Assembly: GCA_949825045.1 (NCBI GenBank)
Contig: OX463810.1
Location: 40,000,201 to 40,064,200, forward strand
Length of the DNA: 64,000 bases
Direction: 5' to 3'
DNA from: Argyresthia goedartella
Taxonomy: Eukaryota > Arthropoda > Insecta > Lepidoptera > Argyresthiidae
In this document: positions 1 through 12,900 of the stretch, one piece after another
Numbering within the stretch: position 1 is the first letter of the stretch
Layout of the letters: every line of letters begins with the position of its first letter
Made by a program: the position numbers and the translations under genes
Notes under the pieces: generated by a model
The model's input: only the letters and a program-made list of their open reading frames with translations
What the model was told of the DNA's origin: nothing
Databases searched by the model: none

Positions 1-761
1 GTACAAAAAAATCGATACAATCTTCTGTGGTATAAAAAATATCTAAACTACCTACCTATTCATTACGCTCTTATTGCTACAATACAAATAACAAACACTA
101 AAAAATATATACAAATTGTAAAAGGCAGTGTTAACCACGAAGCTGGCAAGATCCAAAAGACATCTTCTAATTTATAATATGGCTTTGAATTATTAAGTAT
201 CGAGAAATGGTAATCTGTTTGAGGAGTTCTGTGACCATTAGAAGGTTACAGAAATTAAACAATACTGTAATTGTTGTAAAGTATCACAATTCAATCTTTA
301 AAACAATTTACTTTTATAAAGAGTAGTTGTTAATACAAACACATATTAGGAAAATTATTCAGAATCAGATATTGCCATATCGAAGAAATATTGACACAAT
401 TTTGCACTAGATGTCAATTGCATGAAAAACCTTACCACATATCACAGTTCCAAATACACTACGATGGACTGATCCACATGAAGAATAAACGACGTGAAAT
501 TATAAAACCTAATCACATTCTTCAAACTACGTATGATGAACTAGCTACACAAGTACATCAAAATATGTTTTGTGACCATCAAAATCTAAATGGCACTCTT
601 TTAGTTGGTGACAAAACAATTTCTATTAATAGTATTTGCTATAGAAAATGTTCCTATTATAGCTGCCTCCTTGGCTTAGATACATTCTTAAATTTGAGAC
701 TCATTCCTTCACAATTATACGTTCTTCATCATCGTCGTTATTTACTTCAGCTTCTAAATAA
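1..761. other. 3' flank of Cda5, probably 3' UTR
   Basis: AT-rich sequence downstream of the Cda5 stop codon. I see no canonical AATAAA on the minus strand in this stretch, so the polyadenylation site is not placed. No repeat or other gene is recognised. Confidence 0.5.
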
Positions 762-920
762 TTATTCCTCTATATCATTGTCGATACGCGTCGATCTGAT
801 GCCAGTTTTTCCGGTCCAGGGGTAGATTTCGGGGCAGGGCTGGCAGGTCCTCATGTACCTAACTCCAGACTTGTGCCAAAGGTTGCAGACCTTCGGGCTG
901 TTGCATTTCTTTGGCCGGTC
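762..920 (-). CDS. Cda5: Cda5 terminal exon
   Basis: The acceptor is TGTTTTTCAG and the exon is in phase 0. It encodes 52 residues starting DRPKKCNSPKVCNLW and ending CQPCPEIYPWTGKTG with a final IDNDIEE and a TAA stop at 762-764. This tail, with paired cysteines and the acidic end, is the usual chitin deacetylase C-terminus. It overlaps a chance open frame on the other strand (391-825). Confidence 0.92.
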   Translation of the reverse strand, partial: DRPKKCNSPKVCNLWHKSGVRYMRTCQPCPEIYPWTGKTGIRSTRIDNDIEE

Positions 921-3900
921 CTGAAAAACATAACGTTACTCGTTGTTGTCTATTAAGATAATATGTACTAAATTGATGTGGAACAAGAACAAATAAATTA
1001 CTTTATCTACACACGTACCATAAACCCTCTTTACTGCGTCCGAAAAACGCACGTTTCGACTAACATAATACTATACTACTTGGTAAAAACTCATTTCTTA
1101 TCTGAATATTGATACATTATGATTATGACCATAATGTATCAATTTTAGACAAATTATGACATTTTAATTTCGAACGCCGACGCCCGCCTGCGTGCCGCCC
1201 CTAGTTTGTATGTGAAGTTCGTACTACTGAAGAAGCTAAACAAGTGCAGAGCAATTATTTTTTATTTATCAATTTATTTCAGATATAAATAATCCATATT
1301 TTTACACAACATATACAAAATAAAATTTTAATTTTAGCATAATTAAATTAATAGGCATACACACATACAAACATACCCTCACACACATATCTCTACCCTC
1401 GGACACAACCACTTACACACACGTATTACACATCATTATTTACATGAAGCAATCAGGAAAAACACAGTTAGGTACATCATTTTTTATTAGGAGCTAGATG
1501 TACACCTACCCAGTGTCTCATAATAGGGCTGTCGATCCTATTTGCCAACGTATCGAGAATTGTATTCGGGCTGCCGCGTGTACGAATCATTATTGAAGCG
1601 ATTCTTTTTCGCAGAATCGCAAAAAAGTCGGCGACTTTCGCCTCTGCGAACATGATTGAGGCGCTACAGAATCGCGGCAGCCCCAACACAATCCTCAACG
1701 CGTTATTGTATTGAACACGCAGAGCGCTGTAGGTCCTCTGCTTGTAGCTAACCCACAGGCTGCAGGTGTAGAAGGTTTGACAGTACGCTCTGAACAATGT
1801 GAGTTTCACTTCTCGAGTGGACCGTGCAAACCTGCGAGCCAGCATGTTACATCGAACCGCCAGCACCCTGCGCTCCCTTTCCATGTCCAGGTCATCTGTG
1901 AGCCTGTCCGTGACCACATGGCCCAGGTACTTGAACTGCGTGACCCTGACTAAAGGAATACCACAGAGCCGGACAGGTGGCACACACGATGGTACTTTAC
2001 TGCCGGCCCTAAATATTAGCAGCTCACTCTTTTTAGCATTGTACCTAAGACCATGTGATTCGGCATATGACCCTCAGATCCCCAGCAGCTGCCTAAGCGC
2101 TCTGATTGAAGGGCTCAGGACTACCATGTCATCAGCATAGCTAATATTATTGACCATGACGCCGTCAACCGAGCACCCTACCATGGCGTTGTTGCTGAGT
2201 TCCCTAATCAGTTTGTCTATAAAAATATTAAACAATTTAGGAGACGTCAGCTCACCTTGCCGTACTCCGCAATTAAGCCTATATTCCTGACTTAATAAGC
2301 CGGCCCACCTGACAGCGTTGCGTTGATTTTCATACCAGTATTTAAACATAAAAATAAGATCATCAGGTATGTCGGTCTCCTTTGTCAGCTTGTCCCAAAG
2401 GATCTCGTAATTAACGAAGTCAAAAGCCTTAGATAGGTCAAGAAAACAGGCGTATACCGGCGTCTTTCTATCTGTGTAGTACCGGACAGTCTGCTTGAGA
2501 CACAATATTGCACTCTCTGTGGACAACCCGGCCCTAAACCCGAATTGTACATCATGTAAATGTAGAGATGCAGTAAGTGTTTTGTCAAGCAAACTGTCCA
2601 GCACCTTCGCTATAGTAGTTGCCAAAGAAATAGGCCTATAATTACCCTTATCACTGGCATCTCCTGTCTTATTTTTTATTATAGGTACTACAATAGTTTT
2701 CATTAAATCCTCAGGTAGATAAGAGTGTCCAATACAGGCATTAATAAACATTTTGAGAACTCTGGGGAGATGCACACCCGCATGTCTTAAGTGCTCAACA
2801 CTCAACCCGTCATGTCCCGGCGACTTTCCACGTTTCATACCGCGTATGGCCATCTCTACGTCTTTTATAGTGAATCTGTGGTATGCACGTTCCTCAGCAT
2901 GACGGGTGTGAGCGTCGAACCTCGGCGCAGTTGACACAGATAAAGGTGCTACAGTAAAATGATTTTTAAACATATTAGCGATGTCTTTGTTGTCGGTCAG
3001 GCCCTCCACACTCACGGGTTGGCTGGGCTTTGGACTCAATCTATTAGTTTGTTTCCAAAAGTTCTTGAAATCGTTGGCTTCGTGACTTGTCGCTATTATG
3101 TCCATTTTGATTCGGTCACTATTGTCCTGACACCTTCAGTTTGTTTTTAAAATACATTTTAGTTTTTTTCATATTATCATAAATAAATCCTGTAGTAGGT
3201 TTCCCATACAATAGCCATGTCTGAAAGTGTAATCGAGCAACCTTATGAAACCTCATTACATGTTTGTTCCAACCAACAACATATTTTTATTAGAAGGATC
3301 ACGGCCGCGATAACTGATAGTAGCAGATTCACACAAAATACTGACTATGTTGGTATAAAGATTACTTATTACTATTCTATGATCACGATTAGCACATATC
3401 TTATCACCACAATCTTTCAGCTCTGGTGGAAAGTCAACGAATCTTAATTGTCTATTACACAAGTCCGTATATGTCTTAACTTGATGTTCGTCCCTATTAC
3501 CCCATATTACTTTGCTCTGTGCTGGAGTAGATATATTAATTGTAGGTAAAAGTACCGTAAAGTCACATTCAATTTGCAGTGGAAAGTGATCCGACCACGT
3601 GACGTCGTACCGCACTTCAATGTTCCTGATAGTTTGATACGCTAAACTGGTAGTTACGCAATGGTCAAGCCACCTACTGCTACCGTGAGCGTCACTTATA
3701 TAGGTATATGTGCCCGAGTCAATGCCTAGCGATTCTATGTCCGCGCATGTCCACTTTTGGTCCAAACAAAATAAAAGTAGCTCATGACAGAACAACTCAC
3801 CTGGGTGAGCGTTAAAATCCCCAAGTATGTATACATTGTCAGCGTTGTTGTCGTCGATAATAGCACTTATTTCCGCTAGGCACTCAGTAAAATCTACTAG

Positions 3901-6900
3901 ATTTACCTTCGAGTCTGTAGGCATGTATACTGAAAAGAATATCGCAGAACGACTTGCCACTTCACACTTTACAGCCACCAGCCGAACACTTTTACACTGG
4001 ATGACCGAAACTCGATCGAACGCACTTTTACGCCATAATATAGCGACACCGCCGTATGGTCTACCCCGTATCACTCCCGCCGATGTGTCCACAGCTGACA
4101 CTCCAGTAGCCGCGAAGTCAGGGTGGACGCTGCTTAGGTACGGTAGATCGTGGGGCATGAGCCAGGTCTCCTGGAGCGCCACAATGTCCATCTTAGTACA
4201 TAGCTCTCTGACATGGTCTATGGCTCTCATTAAAGATTTACAGTTGAAGCTTGCCAGCATACAATAGCTCTATGTTTTAGCTGCGATGTGGGATTTATTG
4301 CAAGGCCTGTGAATCGATAGCGGCCTGGGCCGTGAAAATCCCGTTGTTCTTGAATAAATAGTATATTCTAAAGAAAATACCATTAGGCCATAAATAATCA
4401 TCATCAAACAATGACAAGCTTTTTCTAGGTATGTATATTTTGTAAGAATCGTAATCCTTAGGCACCTTCATATCAATTTTCTGTGGTAAGACTGTTATTT
4501 GGGTCTTTTTAAATATATATTCCGCAACATCTTTGAGTGAGGCTTCCTTGGTCACATTGTAAATAAACAGTGGGATTCTGGCATCCGCAGCCTTGAATTT
4601 ACACGACGGGCTCACCGTTGCTGTACCCTTTCTACCAGAGAAACTATTTTTCTTCTGTTTTCTATTAATAGTCACCCATCCATCATTAGGTTCAAGGACT
4701 TTCTTCGAATTACAGCCTTCAACGACAGAGGCAGTATTCTCAGTGTTCTTATCAATGCCACGATGCCGATCGAACATGCGGTTCCGAAACACATCATGGA
4801 GAGCTTGTGATATGTGTGTAGATAAACTAGTGTATGTAACTGTACATAATTAGGCATTATGTATCAGTCACATAATAGTAGTTTATGTGACTGCTACATA
4901 ATGGAGGGTATTAATACCCGATTTCATAATAATATCACTCGAGAGTTTTAATGCCTAATTATGTACAGTTACATACACTAGTTTATCGACACAGATATCA
5001 TAAGTTCTCTTTGATGTGTTCAGGAACCGCATGTTTGACCGGCATTGTGGCATTGGTCATTGCTCTATAGTACCAACTTCACAGACAAACAAGGGGCAAA
5101 GAAATGAGTTTTTACCAAATTTTTTTACATTATGCTGGTCTTAACGTGAGGTTTTTAGATGCAATATAGAGGGTTTATGAGACATGTATAGATAAACTAC
5201 TTTTATATGACGATTCCCATTAGTCGCTTTACTACACAATACAACACTATAGAGCATAAATGTGTTTTGGATCACTAAAATAGGAGACTATATTATTTTG
5301 TAAACCTTTGAAATACGACTCCATGCATTTTTGAAAATAAATTATTCTGAGCCCAAATATTCTACACACTTACACATCCATAGCATCTTGCTCTTATTCA
5401 TATGTTTAGCAGAGGCACAGGTTGAGATTTAAATGTAAATAATTCTAACTCACTTGATAATCACACTGGAACGGCTGGAAGTTAGCAAGCCGGTTGATGG
5501 GCGTGGGGTCTCTGACCCACTGCAGCGCCTGCCAGTTGGTCACTAGCCATACATCGTTCATACTGTTAATGAAGTCTAGGAACATGATGAAGCCTTCCTT
5601 GTGATGGGGCTGGGTGAACCAGGCCGCATGGTAGAACAGGCCAAATGGCGCTCTGAAAAGGGTGCATACAATTATTGAGTGGGGCAATTTAGAAACTAAA
5701 TACAGTGACTTTAAAGGTATACGCTACCTCACTGACTAAGAGCGGGTTGATGGAAGACTGATCGGTCTAAATAACGTTTTGCTCTAGACTCTGTTTGAAG
5801 CATCAAAGAAGAAAGTGATATCAAAGGAATAGATTTTCTTCGCAGATAACTGTTAAAAATACAGTTATCTGCGAGTCAAAACAAATCCTTGGAGATAACT
5901 ATTTATCTCTGAGGAACAAAAATCTTCACAGATAACCATTAAGCTGACCATAGGTATCTCCAAGGAACAAGGGAAACAGAAGGTTGAAGCAGTCTAAACT
6001 GGAAAGAAGTCTTCAAACTTTTATGGGAATGTCATACCTGTTTGTGGTGTAATGCCTGTCAAAGTTCTTCAGCAGCATTTTGTAGACGCCCTCAGCGTTT
6101 GGTGGGTTGGCACAAGCGTCTCCCATAGAGCAGCGTCCTCCATTCAGATCTTGCCACATCACCATAGGAACTTCCCAAACTCCTGCAAATTTACATAAGA
6201 TTATTACAATGGAGAGTCCATGAAAGATTTTATACTTCAATTGTTCTGGTGCCATCGGTTTCGTAAATTAATCAGAATTATTTGTTTATCACCACCTAAG
6301 ATCATGCTCAATAGTGACTTACATTCACCGTATATCTGGAATAAGGTAAGGCAATAAGATAAAGGACAATTAGAAAGAAATCAAGTCTTGCATTACCTGG
6401 ATAAGATTTTGTCGGGCACGGTGGAATCATGCAGTCATGGAACAATTTGTAATCAAGGGTGTACGGCCAGCTTGGTGGTCTATTCTCGTACACGGGCATA
6501 GATGAATCGTACGTGAAGTTGGAGTCATATAACATCTTAAACATCCTGTTTCCACCAACAGAAAGGAAAGGAGCCCTCATGCCTCTCACGTCCTCGAGTT
6601 TCACGCCACCGTATGCTGCCAGAATCTCTCTTTGGCCACCGACTTCTCTATTCCATTTCTTTTGTGAGAATTGTTCTCCGAAGCTGTGACTGAAATGTTG
6701 ATATTGACAATAAGCAGTGACATTATCTTGATGGAAACATATTTAAGATTAAATCAAGAAAGAAGAAGAAACATGGTTTTTTTTATTGACGCCACTAACA
6801 TAGTTAAATAGATACTCGTTACTAAAATATATACTTATATAGGTACGCAAAGTTCGACAGTTTTGATCAATGATTAACAGAGTAAAGAAAGAATAGAAAA

Positions 6901-9900
6901 CTTGTATTACGAAGTAAATCAATGATTAGCTAGTGCATGACTTAGTCTAACAGGTGGAACCAAACCAACTTACGAAATAGTGTGCGACGCCATCTCATGG
7001 CCAGCGGCGTACAGGTTCTGTACTTGGCTGTAATCGGTCCATTCGTGGGACACGTAGAACGTGGCCGAGATGGGACAACCGTTGGGGTTGACGCGACCCT
7101 TCTCGAACAGGTCAGCGTACAACACCTTATTCAGATCATTGACGGAATCGTCGAAAGTTAGCATCACCATCTGAGGTACGCTCTCAACCGGCAAGTCCCC
7201 TGTTTGTGGGATGTGGGAAAGTAGATGTGATTGTGCATAGAGATTTAGTGCCAGGATGAGGAAATACCAAGAGGTTCCAGGAAGAAGATAGGTAAAGAAG
7301 GAGGAAGAAGACAAAATAATAAATTAATGTTAAGAAATACATATTTGATACTGATATATATAAAGTCGGAAATATTTGCTACTGTCCGCCAGCCATGAAT
7401 ATAATATTTGTTAGCAGTATACCAAACCGATAACTATAGGTATACAAGAAGAGACATCCATTCCCGAAGATATTGAAGTTCTTTTCCAATTTCAAACTTA
7501 CGATACAGTATGTGAAGCAAATTCATGGCCGGCGGCATAAAGGTTCTGAACTTGACTGTAATCTGTCCACTCGTGAGACACATAGAATGTGGCAGTGATG
7601 GGGCAGCCATTCGAGTTTACCCGGCCTCGTTCAAACAACTCTTCATAGTACATTTTGTTCAGATCGTTCACAGCATCGTCAAATGTTATAAGTACCATCT
7701 GGGGTACCACATCGACAGGTAAATTTCCTATGCAAGAATATTCTTTAGAACACAATTAAATTTATACAATTTCACCACAATGTTACCGTTATAATTATTT
7801 TATTTTATTTTGGATTTTTTCAGTGTAACTCTCTCTCGGATGATTTAACGAGTTACACTATACGTACCAGGAATATCCTTGCCACCACAGGAACAGTCAG
7901 GCAGTAAGCAGACGTCCTTCCTGCATTTAGCAGCAGTCTTATCTGGTGTCGGTTGTGGGTACACTGCACTTGGTCTCGTTGGAGGATAGTTGTAAATGTC
8001 TACAAATTCTTGAGCTGTCTTGGACACAATTGCTGTTGAAGGTTTCAGGGTTGGACGGCTACGGCTGCTCGAAAAATGATTTCATATTAACATCCAGATC
8101 GAAATTAGATTGAAGCAACGCGAAGATAATGATGGTGCATTAAGTTTCAAGGACAAAAAATTGGTCTACTTGATCTAAATTTGAGTTAAGGAACTCTTAA
8201 GGAGTTGTTAATGAACCAAGCCAGAAATTAAAAAAGCATGGAATGAAAGTGAGTGGTGCTTTATATTTCTGTTCTAACGTTGGTGGTGTTCCTCGATTGG
8301 ATGACTGCTGAGGTGGCTGGGGCGCATCATTTCCGCTGAGAGTTGAATAGTGGGCTGAGCCACGACCCCTCGTGTTGCTTGGCCTGAAACAGATACAATA
8401 ATGCATTTTCATTCGTTCGATTTGAGATTATCATTAGTAAATGCGTAGTGTTAAAGATAAAGCAAACATAAAAAAACAATGTACTAACTTTTGATAGGTA
8501 CACTTTTTCCAATTTAAAAATAATTGGAATAATTTCCAAATTAGACTCGATAATCATAAGACCAAAACATAAATAATCTTGAGTTACCTTGACATGCGGA
8601 GTAGCATACCAAAAAACTTTTCCTTTGGTATACTAACAGTGAGTTTGGTGCAACTTAAGTACTAAATGATGAGTGGCGAATGTGGTGCAGATACAGCATT
8701 GAGGAACTTTCTACGGATACGAACTACTATATGTATATGACCGTGATCTACATCTTTCTAGAGGAGATTAAGGAAAGGTTGCGTCAGGAGTTAACAAATC
8801 ATAGAAGTTGAACTCAGCCGACTCTTTGAAGTCCCCCAATGAGAAGAAAATATTAAGCGATAGAGTTTAGCAAGAGTGCTATTATAAGAAAAACAAATAA
8901 CTTTGACATGCTAGTTACTGACGCAAGGCGGAAAGAAAACCTTGATAGTAGTGGAAGCCTCCACCTTCCATAAGTAATGTGAGATTTAGATGCCAGATGT
9001 TTGGCTAGGCTACTGCCCGACGATAGCGATACCTCTGGTATTTGATTTCGTTGCATTTCGGATCTTGCAGACTGTTGTCTGACGAGCATTTGGACGACGA
9101 TTGGTAACTCCTGCGCCCACCTCCTTGGTTTGCCGCAGCTAACTTTATGGCAGGATTTACTCGTGAAGCGCGAGTTGGGAAGGGTAAGCTCTTTGTCGAG
9201 AATGTCGGTTCGACATAACTCACTGTCGTCGTAGCTCGAGTCGTGCTTGTCGTTGTCGACGTAAATTTGTTATTTCGTTCATGTTCAGTCATATCTTTAG
9301 TTGCTTCAAAGTTAAACCTAGTCAATTTAGTCAGTTCATTGTCTTCGTTGTTATCAATAACGGTAGCTTCACTTTCTTCCGACGAATGCTCTTTTACAAT
9401 TTTATGGAATTTCTGTGAATTTTCATTCTCTGGATGAACATTAACATAGGAACCATATCTCGTGTCTTGTGTTTCCTGGCCTGGTATTCTATAATATTGA
9501 GTATTTGTGGTACTTTCCACCATAGAATGCGTTGTCTCGGCGTCTGTAACTACAGGTGTTGTCATTGCAGATGACAAAGAAAATCCTGAGGTTGATTGAA
9601 GATCAGACTCTCTATAAAACGAGTAGTTTATCTTATCAGTAGTAGGGTAACCATATTTACTGCCACTTGGTTCTGTTATAATTTGTAATCTTGGTGCGTA
9701 ATTATAGGTATTCCTATAAGGCTTACCATCTGTTACTTTTAATTGTTTCTTATGGAATCCTATGTTTACCACTCTTTCTGGTTCAGTAGTGGACCTTATA
9801 GCAGTAGGTCGCGATTTAGGTTTGCTAACAAAGTTATTTATGAAAGCTTTTAATAGAGTTTTGGCTTTGTCTGTGAAAATCTCAGTGGTTGTTACTGGTC

Positions 9901-12900
9901 CAACATCATCCAGTAACCGATAAGTATAGAATGATGGTCTTGACACACTAGATGAAGGATTTTCAGCTTCAGATATAGTTACAGGATCTTTGGGCTTAAC
10001 AGCAGGATAGTTCGTTGTTGTGGTAGGAGATGTATTGTCTAAGATAAGGTTATTTTTGGAACTATAACTGTTTCTAAGATTGCTCAGAGTTTTATAGGGC
10101 TCAACAATGGTCTTTTTCCAAGAATCATCGTTTTGATCCCAATCAACGGCTTCATCTTGATTATAATTGGTTGGAGATGGTGTACTGGTATTAATCCTTG
10201 AATTTTGTAGTGCTTTTTCTATTAAAGCATCCGTATCTATAGCGTTTTCAGTAGAACCGGGGTGTTGTTCATTATTGAATGAAAATGGAACTGGACGTTT
10301 AATTACAGTTTTTAAAAAATATTTAGACGTGGTGGTAGTTGGAGCAGTAGATGTCTTAGAATTTGGCTCTAGAACCATTATTTTAATTGTCGGTCTCACG
10401 TAAATAGGTTTTTCTTCTTCGCTTATAATCTCTCGACTTGAATCTGTTCTTCTCAATGACCTGTCCGAAGAAAGACCAATTTCGTATGTTTTATCATGGA
10501 ACTCTGCAGATTCTTCTGCACCAACATTGTCATTTTCATAGTAGTACCTTTTTGGTTGTACTTTATTGTCTTTTTTATTTTTATGCGTAGTCGCAGGCCG
10601 TTGATATGTATCAAAAGGTTTTGTGATGACCGTCAAAGTATAAGGGTTGTTAGTATTATTTTGATTCCGCCGAATTGAAAACCCGGTAGTTAATGACACA
10701 ACCTTTTTCTGATTACCATTAAAATCGTTTTTAGTCATTGCCACTTTAGTATTGTTAGATACACGAGATCCTGTTTGTAAAGTTTGTTGTCTCTCAGTAG
10801 ATGATATAGTCTCTTTCAGTCGGTCTAAGTTATGAGTCTTTTCAAAAGGTTTAGCAAGGGAGGAAAAGTTAACAACGGTTTGTAAAGTCGGTGGAATGGA
10901 TGCGGGAGCGATATTGTTATGCATTGGTCTAGTGGAGGAAGGATTGTCGGTGGGATTCTGGGCAGGAGTTTCATCCGTGGATGATCTGTTGAATACAAAC
11001 CAAAAGAAAACTTTCTTATGTCAGTTTTCCACAAACACTAACCTACAGAAGAGGTATCTAAATAAAAATGGGATTCTTAGTAGAAACAGACGAAGATATA
11101 TCTTGATTAGTACGGAAAGGTAGGAAGAAAAGATACCACAAAAGCTTGGTTGCCAATTTAACAGCTGCCTTTGTTTCAAGCAGTTTATAAATATCAGCCA
11201 TATTTAATATGCCACAAGTTATATGATGAAATATTTAAAATTTCATATACAACCTTCAAACCGGCTTCGAGTTATTAACTAATAAATTCCCAAACAGAGT
11301 TATAATATCCGTTAGTATTTTTAAAAGAAATCAGGAATATTAGTCAGTTTAAAGGTGGTAAATGTAAATAAACTTATAGACTGTGAAAATGATGAAGTGA
11401 TGTGAAACAAATCTAAGACAAAATAATTTGGAATGAACCATGAAAGCCTTGATGAGGTTTCATCATGTGTCAATTTTTAGATCTTTTGTAGTACCTTATT
11501 GTGAATCGAGACGGAGTCATTGCTTCAGTGGTTGGTGCAACAGTTGGACGTTGAGTGGTTGTCGTGCTTGTGCTAGAAGTTGTCGAAGGAGTAGTGCTTA
11601 TTGAAGTAGGTTCGTACAGAGTAGTCCTCGCGCTGCTCGGATTAATTTCAAATCCCAATTCGTTACCTTCGCCCCTGTATTGTTTGCAATTGTTTACATT
11701 AAACCATAGCCCTTTATTTATGATAGGCATTTTATAGTAGTTTATGTGACTGCTACATAATGGAGGGCATCAACACTCGAGAGTGGGTTTATGAGACGTG
11801 CCGAAGGCGAGTTTCATAATATTATCACTCGAGAGTTTTATTGCCTAATTATGTACAGTTACATACACTAGTTTATCTACACACATATCATAAGCTCTCT
11901 TTGATGTGTTCAGGAACCGCATGTTTGACCGGTATTGTAGCTCTGCAGTTGTTATGCTTGTTCTGTAGTACCAACTTCACAGTCAAACTAGCGGCGGCAC
12001 GCAGGCGGGCGTCGGCGTTCGAAATTTGAATGTCATAATATGTAGAAAAATTACACATTATGGTCATAATGTGTAATTTTTCAGATAAGAAATGAGTTTT
12101 TACCAAATAGTTTAACATTATGCTGATCGTAACGTGCGGTTTTTGTACGCAGTAAAGAGGGTTTATGATACGTATGTAGATAAAATTATTTTGAAATCAA
12201 AACAGTACATAACAAATCAAGAAATAAGATAATTTACCTGGTAGAGTGGCGAATGGCAGATTGGTATTGATTCTGGTTATTAATCTGAAACATTATATCC
12301 ATGAGCATACATATCTATTTATCAGTAACCACCTTTTTTATGTAATTCGTTACCTGTCTTTGTATCAGAGCATCATCGTAGTCATTCGGTGAGACTGGTC
12401 GTGCGGTGAAGGTCTCAGCTGGTCTTCTGACAGGTGGGGGTGGAGTCCCTCGGTAGGTCTGCTGGACTGCAGGTCGGAGCGAAGCCAAGTTATATTGCTG
12501 CACATAGTCTGCCAACACCGACCGCCCCCGTTAGTGCGTTATTGTGCTCACCAAGGTGAAATAAGGATTAGGATGTGAGATCCAGGTATTTGTGATGATG
12601 AGGATATATAAATTAAATAAAATGGTAAACAGGAGAACAATATTTGGGTTTAAAGGTATACGGGCACTAATAGCCATAAATAAAGAATATTTAGGTTGCT
12701 ATTTTCCTTGGGTTGTTAGATTGCTTCATGTTATTTATATTATTTAGGAGGCAATAGATTTAATTCTATTCTTAATGAGGGCATATATCTACAAAGGGTA
12801 TTGTGTGTAGTGTGTATGATACAAATACCGGTAAAATATATGAACCATTTTCAATTCAATCATAAATATTAACATCTATATAGGTAATTTAAATAAACAT

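Larger units (their letters stand above)
1256..4752 (-). mobile_element. Non-LTR retrotransposon (CR1/Jockey-like), degraded
   Basis: A LINE of about 3.5 kb in the last Cda5 intron, transcribed in the same direction as the gene. From 5' to 3' it has an ORF1 C-terminal part, an APE-type endonuclease and a reverse transcriptase with YADD. It interrupts a MITE-like element. The A/T-rich 3' end lies near 1256. The reading frame is broken by stops between endonuclease and RT and again after the YADD block, so it is not intact. Clade assignment is by motif feel only (CR1/Jockey group). Confidence 0.8.

Noticed and set aside
391..825. 144-codon plus-strand open frame
   Set aside because: It overlaps the real terminal Cda5 exon on the other strand, shows no domain, and its composition is like non-coding DNA.
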